From Sparassis latifolia (taxonomy: Eukaryota; Basidiomycota; Agaricomycetes; Polyporales; Sparassidaceae): a stretch of 64,000 bases of DNA. The stretch lies in contig CM031558.1 of assembly GCA_018466975.1 (NCBI GenBank), forward strand, positions 2,108,001-2,172,000. Reading direction: 5' to 3'. Below the pieces are notes generated by a model that saw only the letters and a list, made by a program, of their open reading frames with translations, was not told the DNA's origin and did not search any database. The first letter of the stretch is position 1. Each line of letters opens with the position of its first letter. The position numbers and the translations under genes were made by a program. Positions 57,991 through 64,000 of the stretch are shown here, in pieces.

Positions 57991-60900
57991 TCCTGTACAG
58001 GGCTAGGGTGGAGAACGGGTGTGCTGTAAGTATTCGTCAACGTGAGACTGCTTTTAAGTTGCAACTCACGCCGGGGTATCATCGGGAACACTCTAGTGCG
58101 ATTCCAAGTTTGCACCAGGAAACGCGCGCGGAGGGACCATATGACTACATCTGATCAGAAGAGTCGGGATCTCGTTCCGATCGATGGCACTCACCTACCA
58201 TGAGCAGAAACTTGAACTTGCTCGACGAAGCGCGTGGAATACATGTTTCTGAGGGCGGTACCCATAGAATGCAGTACAGGTACGAGTAGAACCAAGGCCT
58301 GACAGTAACAAGCACCGAACCAGCTAAATTTAAATGTGTTCCGCACCGTTGATCAGTGTTTGGATTTTGGGCAGCATTCAGTAAGAAGTTCACCTATCCA
58401 TCATCTCCGGAGCAACTGAGGAACAGCAGGTAAGGGCAACGTAAAGCACATTTAGATGTCCCGAAGGTGCATGACCCAGATACCCGCTCAATGACTTGAT
58501 AAGGCAAGGTCGTGTTCCATGACCTCCAATTCGTGCTAAGTGGAACTATATCAGACACATACAGCGCGTAGCAGGCTTGCGCACCAATTAAGCCTGCAGA
58601 TATGGTGATCCATTCCGCTTTTTGTATCAAGGCACGCGCTCCGTAGATTCCGCGGTGCCGGTACTGGTGCAGAGCAAATAAGTCAGTATTTCCAGCAGTG
58701 CAGGTGCAAAGGGCACCTTACCGATATGTAAAACACCCCTCCTGAGAGTGTTAGTATGCTGCCTGAATGATATATAATGTATGTCTTTCAATGATTCCTG
58801 CAACGATTGGAGTAACTGTGCATGCCTGCACCATGAGGCATTCGAAGAACTTACACGAAGCAAGCTTGCTCCAGAGGGATGAAAGTTGAGATTCCATTCT
58901 ACACAAATATCCACACCGCCTGCATTGCAGCTGTTCTCAATGTCACGTCGCAAATTCTGTTTCAAGGGTGAGATACGCAGGACCTGGGTCGTGAAGTTCA
59001 CGGCATATGCATTTCCGAGACATTCGCTCGCTAGTATATTGCGTACTAATTTGAGAACATAGAAACTAAAGCGGCTGAAACGATGCGCGTGAACGCATTG
59101 TATAGATATTCAGCCTGAGTTTCGTAGCATGACAGAATCAAACGAAGTGCTTACAGTTGCAACTGCTAACCGCTTTGGATACCCACGCAAATGGCTCGGG
59201 AATGAGGTGAAAGGTTGTGTGAAGGGCCAGGCGATCTCGCTAATGTGCTATCACGAAAGGCTCTCCAAACATATGGGAAAGATGCAACATGAAGCGGCTG
59301 AAAAAAGGACAGGACGGTACTGTAGTGAAGACATTAGTATGTCGCCACCGCGACTTGGCTTGAAGGTGAGCTTCGCCCTTGGAGATGCATGAGGCGACGA
59401 AGATGCGAAGAAGAGCTGTTTTGGGACATGGCCGTCGAACTCCAGACACAACGGAGGCTCCGGAGCGGCCTCGGCGGGCATAACAGTGTTTCATCCCCCG
59501 CGATCCTCCGGAATTATGTAATTTCGATAATTATATCAGCCTTCTATTCCATCCCGGTAACTTGGTGCAGCAACTGAGAGGTTCAGACAGTCTACCAACC
59601 GCTATGTAAAAGTCTCCTCCACAAGCACAAGCGTCGAGTCAACAAGTCAACTGCGGGACCATCGCGGCGAAGCAGATAAAGTTTCGTCTAGACCAGATCG
59701 AGACGTTTCAGACAGGGGGGATGTAACTCCGGTTTGGTTTGGAGCAGCAATCAGATCTCACCAGCGCACGCATCTGCTACTGTCACCGTTCGCATCTTCG
59801 ATGAGTCGATTCCATCGATATCGCCGTTCTTACCACGCGGATACATCTCCTCTGCTGTGTAGTTCATGTCCCCAGGTGGAGGTGAATATTTGAAGGACAG
59901 GTCTAGGACAGATAGCAGCCCGCCCACTCCACACTGACTCTATCTTCTCGCCACCCTACCTAGCTACCCCTGATGGTATGAATTTGCAGCGTGCGAGAGT
60001 TGTGGCAAGGAATAAATTTGACAGCGGCAATCCGAAATTAAAGCATTCGTCATCTGTTGGTTTCTGAAATTCGAGGCAAGACAAAAGCGGAAACCTCCGT
60101 CAACGTTACCGTCAGTAGGATTGAAGTACCTGTCAATCTACCACTGCCTCACCTTCTCATCAATTGTTGTCTGTCTGACTCAGGTCTACTGCGCGCCCGG
60201 GATCGCCAACGGCGAACTGGGACTAAACAATTTAGGTCCTATCGGCGGTGACAAGGAGTGAATACGTTTAAACAGCTCAAAACGAGGTGCTTGTATGACC
60301 TCCGATACCCTACGCGCTCCGGTTTCGGGCAAGTGTCGGTGAACAAATGTTTTTGTGTCAGAGCTTGCCAATCGTGGCCACTGATAAAATTCGGTCATTC
60401 TCCTCTTTTTTTTGGAGTGCTTGGCTGGCTTTTTAGGACCAGACGGGGTCTATGTCACTTATACTGCATCTCCATTTCCTGGCTATTTTGTCTTATCGGC
60501 GTGAAACAAGTGCACCGATCTATATCCAGATCGAAGTCTTACATATAAAGTCATCGGATCTTACCAAAGGCATATCGGCCGCCAACCGCAGATTCGAAGT
60601 CATCAGGTGATGATCAGTCGCGTCAGAGCGAGACCATCATTACTGCGAGCAAAGCAGTGTGCACAGTGTCTGCTCACAGCGTTCAGAGTCAGAGTGTAAC
60701 GTGCACTGGAAGAGCAGGGCGACAGAGAGAGAGAGAACTTTAAAGATGACATCTTAGGTCGCGAGGGAGAGAGCGGCGCCGAGCCGCAGATTCACCGTGC
60801 CGCGATGGATTTACGTACAGGGATGGATCTAGCATCGGGCTCGAGAGATTCCCGGCTGCCGGTTCTCAAGATTGGTGATGGATCTCAACCACAATCCTGA

Positions 60901-61411
60901 ATCTCAACATGCTGCCCAAAGTTTGCGTGCAGAGCCATAGCGAAAACATGCATATCTTATGTGATGCTGGACGGGAGCGTCGAGGGGCGATCGACGCTGC
61001 AGGAAGGAGGCAGAGGAACAGGCAGTCTCCGAGAGTCGGCCCCTGGTTCCCGATTCCGTCGGCGTTCGAATAATTGAACTCCGCTCAGATTGTTGATGAT
61101 CTCCCGTTGGAGCCTCTCGGCCTTGTTTCCTTCCTCTTCCTTGTCCGTCCCCAACGCTGCTCGCCCTCGCCGTTGCCAACGACCTGCCTTCTCCTCCCGC
61201 ATTAAACGAGTATTGTTCTGCTCTTGTGTGCACGGTCTGTGCTGATAGAATCTAGCCGTGGTGCGCTCATCTTCATTTGATCTTTTTGTCTTGCAAACCT
61301 TTTCCCGATTCACAATAATGCCAGATCTGGTGCATCGTACAAAGACCCCGTAGCGACGTCTTCAACCTCTGCGCTTACTTCTTTGGCCGCCTTGAGACCT
61401 CTTCGTCTGTA
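57991..61411. other. 3.4-kb gene-poor interval and GATA-gene promoter
   Basis: The left third contains a weak spliced candidate on the minus strand (listed separately). From about 59050 to 60900 no frame shows a motif. The last 500 bp before the GATA factor are pyrimidine-rich on the plus strand (TCCTTCCTCTTCCTTG near 61130, CTTTTTGTCTTG near 61280) and probably form its promoter and leader. Confidence 0.4.
58140..59050 (-). CDS. Weak candidate membrane-protein fragment
   Basis: Exon-like pieces on the minus strand read ECLGNAYAVNFTTQVLRISP, LSGGVFYIS, then after an intron (GTAAGG...CACCAG) YRHRGIYGARALIQKAEWIT, ISAGLIGAQACYALYVSDIV. Two apolar stretches suggest membrane segments. I could not find a full start-to-stop model or a family. 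It may be a decayed gene. Confidence 0.22.
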
Positions 61412-63610
61412 ATGGCCTCTGCGCACCAACCATCACACTCGTATTCACTCCCGCCACCGCCTCCCAGCAATATGAACGAGTTTCGTTTGCCTTCTCTCAA
61501 GGACTTGAACTTCCAGTATCGCCCTCCTCCGAGCCAAGACGGGCCCGCTCCACCCAACGGGTCTGGGCAACAAAGCGAACATCAGCGTCCTTCCCGCCAT
61601 GATTCTTCTTCGTGGAGTCGCTCGAATTCCTCTAGCTCAGGAGCTCCTGCTCAGCATCAGACGAGCATGGCTCCTCCACAGAGCCCCAAATCTCATCAAT
61701 ACCAAAAAACGGATGCGGCGTACATGACACCTATGCCTCCCCAACCAGGGCAGGGTATGAACGGACTGAGTTCTGGGTCAGGATCTGGGCGCGAAGCGTC
61801 GTCTCAGCAATCAGGCAAGCGTCCTCGCTCAGGATCGGTTGTTAACGCCTCTCCTGGGCGTGCACACGTAAGCAGCGCTTCTCCCGTGAGTGGGCGCCTT
61901 GTATGATGCGGCCTTTTGTCTAACCTGCATCATGCTCTTATGATTGTGTGGTCAGAGTACGTATTCACAGCATGTACCGTATGCGTCTCAGCCGCCGCCA
62001 CCATCCTATCAGCAAGGGCCTCCGGTCTCTGTTCCACCGTCGCACGAAAGTGTCCATCAGCCTCCTGGGTACTCTCACCCACCTGGCTACGGGAGTTATC
62101 CTCCGCATATGTCCCAACGGCATTATCAAGTGCCGCCGCCGCCACAGCCTGCCCCTGTTCATCAGAGTCCTCCTACAAATTCGTATCCGCCTCCTCTTCC
62201 ACCTGACAACTGGCAGCAGCACCAGCCGCCACCTCAGCAGGCGCATCAGTATACTGGTTTTCCCAGGACTACCGCATTAGTGCCAGCCAATGTTGAGACG
62301 CGAAGCAGTGTCTCCACTCCCGTTGACAATGAGAAGGTGTCTGCACGTCAAGGAACAATCTCGGAGGTATGTTCTTTGTGTCAGTCATTCTTCGTGCAAT
62401 CATCACCAACTATGACATCTAGATTCTCAGACATTGCAATGTCCTTTACACCTTTGCTAGTCGTTATGGTGAGAACCTACTGGTCGCTGTTTGGCGCGGT
62501 GCTGACACGATGTCTCCCAGCCCAGCTTCAGTCCAACATTCCCAACGCCCAACCATCCCCGCCCGAATTGCAAGAGATGACACATCATGCCAGCACTGTC
62601 GTTCGTCTTCTCGAGGATCTTCGTCGCTTGAGCGAGCTTGGGGAAGGCATGCCTAAAGAGAATGCTCCACCCTTCAGTGTGCCAGAAGAACAATCTCGTC
62701 CTCCCAAAAGACCTTGGGAGGATATGTCTCGGGAAGATAGTCCTGTTCCGGTTAATTACGCTGAAGTAAGTCGACCGTTACTTACTGACGCGATTCGCGA
62801 ATACTAAATATTGCTCATGCCAGCAATTCACTCAACCTGGTGACAACATGCCCTCCACTGCTGAGCAAGACATGGAAATCATTCGCAGCAAGCGTGCGAC
62901 GAGTACTGGCGGCAATGTGCCTGGGCAGCCCAAAAGCAAGTACAGGAAACGAAGTGTACGTACTCTTCATGCCTGGTCGTACGCCCATGGCTGACGTCGT
63001 GGACAGCGTGCGACTCCTCCAGGAAAGTGCCACTCGTGTAACATCCGTGAAACACCGGAATGGAGACGTGGCCCTGATGGGGCTAGGACATTGTGTAATG
63101 CATGCGGACTGCGTACGTTGTTTGATAACTTTTTTGGATTGCTTTCTGACGCTGTCATCTCTAGATTACGCGAAGCTCATGAGAAAACGGGACAAGGGGG
63201 CAGATGGCAGGTTGGCGCCTATCGATATGCAGACCCTGCGCGCGTCCACTGCTTCGGCTAGAGGGGCTGAAGGGGATCATCCGAGCCCAGGGCTCATACC
63301 TACTACTTATGAGCAGCAGAAACAGCACCCTCCGCACCATCCTGGCCATACTTCCCAGCATTCACACCCCGTTACGCCTTACCAGCTGATGCCGGTAGGT
63401 TCAGGTCCACCGTCCGCAGGCTCTGGGTCTCATCAGATGATGCCTCCACCGCCCCCTCCGGCCACCCACCATGAGACCGGTGGTGTTCCACCTCCGCCAT
63501 GGATGACATCCTCCTCTTCTAACGCTGGGCGGTCGGGTTACAGCTCTGACCATCAGTCGTACATGAGGACGTCGCATACCCCCTCTCACGCACGCGGTTC
63601 ACCTCAGTGA
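61412..63610 (+). CDS. GATA zinc-finger transcription factor, NsdD/SUB-1 type
   Basis: Start ATG 61412. The N-terminal region is Pro/Ser/Gln-rich ([20 protein letters not shown], then [22 protein letters not shown]). A conserved helical block follows: [40 protein letters not shown]. The DNA-binding domain is a single C-terminal GATA finger, [39 protein letters not shown], with C-x2-C-x18-C-x2-C. A basic stretch (KSKYRKRS) precedes it and a His/Pro/Ser-rich tail follows. The 18-residue loop plus the ILRHCNVLY block point to the NsdD/SUB-1 group, which controls sexual development in ascomycetes and fruiting-related development in mushrooms. WC-2 is less likely because no PAS domain is seen. Introns split the finger after CNACGL. 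Confidence 0.87.
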
Positions 63611-64000
63611 CAGCGGAGCGTACAAAGTCAACTTCCGTCTTATGTCGCCTTCTCGAATGCCTTTCGCATGTGTATTCCGCGTTTGTTCCGCGCTTTCTCT
63701 TCGGATGTGCCCGTGTCATCCTGCCTCTTGATCTTTATCTCACAATGTTCCCTATGGTATTGACCGTTCTATTGAGTCCGCGATTAACTATGCGCTTCTG
63801 AGTACATACTTTCCACGCTGTCACTAATACATCCCCTTTCATTTTTCTACACCACATTTACACAAGTACAAGTTTGCGAACATCCGCACGATCTTATCTC
63901 GCCGGTCTCTGGATGAAGTCGTGACAGATGACAGGATCGACGATGATCGATCTAAAGCAACGAGGAAGATCAGGCATGATCCATGCGTCGGGAGACTTGC
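63611..64000. other. 3' flank of the GATA gene
   Basis: About 390 bp to the window edge. It should hold the 3' untranslated region of the GATA factor. No further gene start is visible. Confidence 0.4.

Noticed and set aside
1..64000. Mating-type pheromone or receptor genes, secondary-metabolite cluster, CRISPR array, virus-like sequence
   Set aside because: I looked for CAAX-ended small frames, PKS/NRPS/terpene motifs, regular repeat-spacer arrays and polymerase motifs, and saw none I can support.

Overview
This window is nuclear DNA of a filamentous basidiomycete, most likely a mushroom-forming Agaricomycete. I infer this from dense genes on both strands, many short introns (about 50-60 nt, GT-AG), very small exons, and a fungal gene set: neutral trehalase, ATG15, an ATG22-type transporter, MIC60, a PMP47-type carrier, small Zn2Cys6 and GATA factors, and an MRP-type ABC transporter. 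No tRNA, rRNA, CRISPR array or bacterial-style operon was found. The species cannot be named from sequence alone. Exon structures were spliced by eye from reading frames, splice signals and remembered family motifs.

Layout. 1-2 kb: a non-autonomous DNA transposon (248-915) whose core recurs at 15137-15718. 2-6.5 kb (all minus): a low-complexity Pro/Ser-rich protein, an alpha/beta-hydrolase and a small disordered protein with two RRxS sites. 8.7-14.6 kb (minus): a full-length ABCC/MRP transporter with about 22 exons, two microexons that carry Walker motifs, and one apparent frameshift. 15.7-20.2 kb: gene-poor. 20.3-23.1 kb (plus): neutral trehalase, with a 9-nt microexon inside its family signature. 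23.6-26.1 kb: ATG15 lipase and ribosomal protein uS10, head to head 80 bp apart. 26.5-28.2 kb (minus): tandem paralogues with a membrane segment and coiled coil. 28.6-29.5 kb: an SH3 protein of the Lsb1/Pin3 type. 30-35 kb: MIC60 and an ATG22-type vacuolar transporter, head to head. 35.1-38.2 kb: a methyltransferase and a peroxisomal PMP47-type carrier sharing a 294-bp promoter that holds a perfect CGG-N11-CCG palindrome. 38.6-41.2 kb (minus): an arrestin-like protein and a 77-residue Zn2Cys6 protein. 41.2-44.4 kb: gene-poor. 44.4-48.8 kb (plus): an FG nucleoporin of the Nup49/58 type and an Arp10-like dynactin subunit. 49.1-51.8 kb (minus): a PX plus PB1 polarity-type scaffold. 54.4-58 kb (minus): a conserved membrane protein and an aldo-keto reductase of the Kv-beta type. 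61.4-63.6 kb (plus): a GATA factor of the NsdD/SUB-1 type.

Most genes are ordinary housekeeping genes and do not form one pathway or a secondary-metabolite cluster. A loose theme is nutrient response and recycling: trehalase, ATG15, ATG22, a peroxisomal carrier and an arrestin. The most distinctive signal is repeated: very small exons (9, 14, 19, 20, 21, 24, 27 and 30 nt) lie in four unrelated genes, and four of them encode the defining or catalytic motif of the protein. I found no clearly new multi-gene system.
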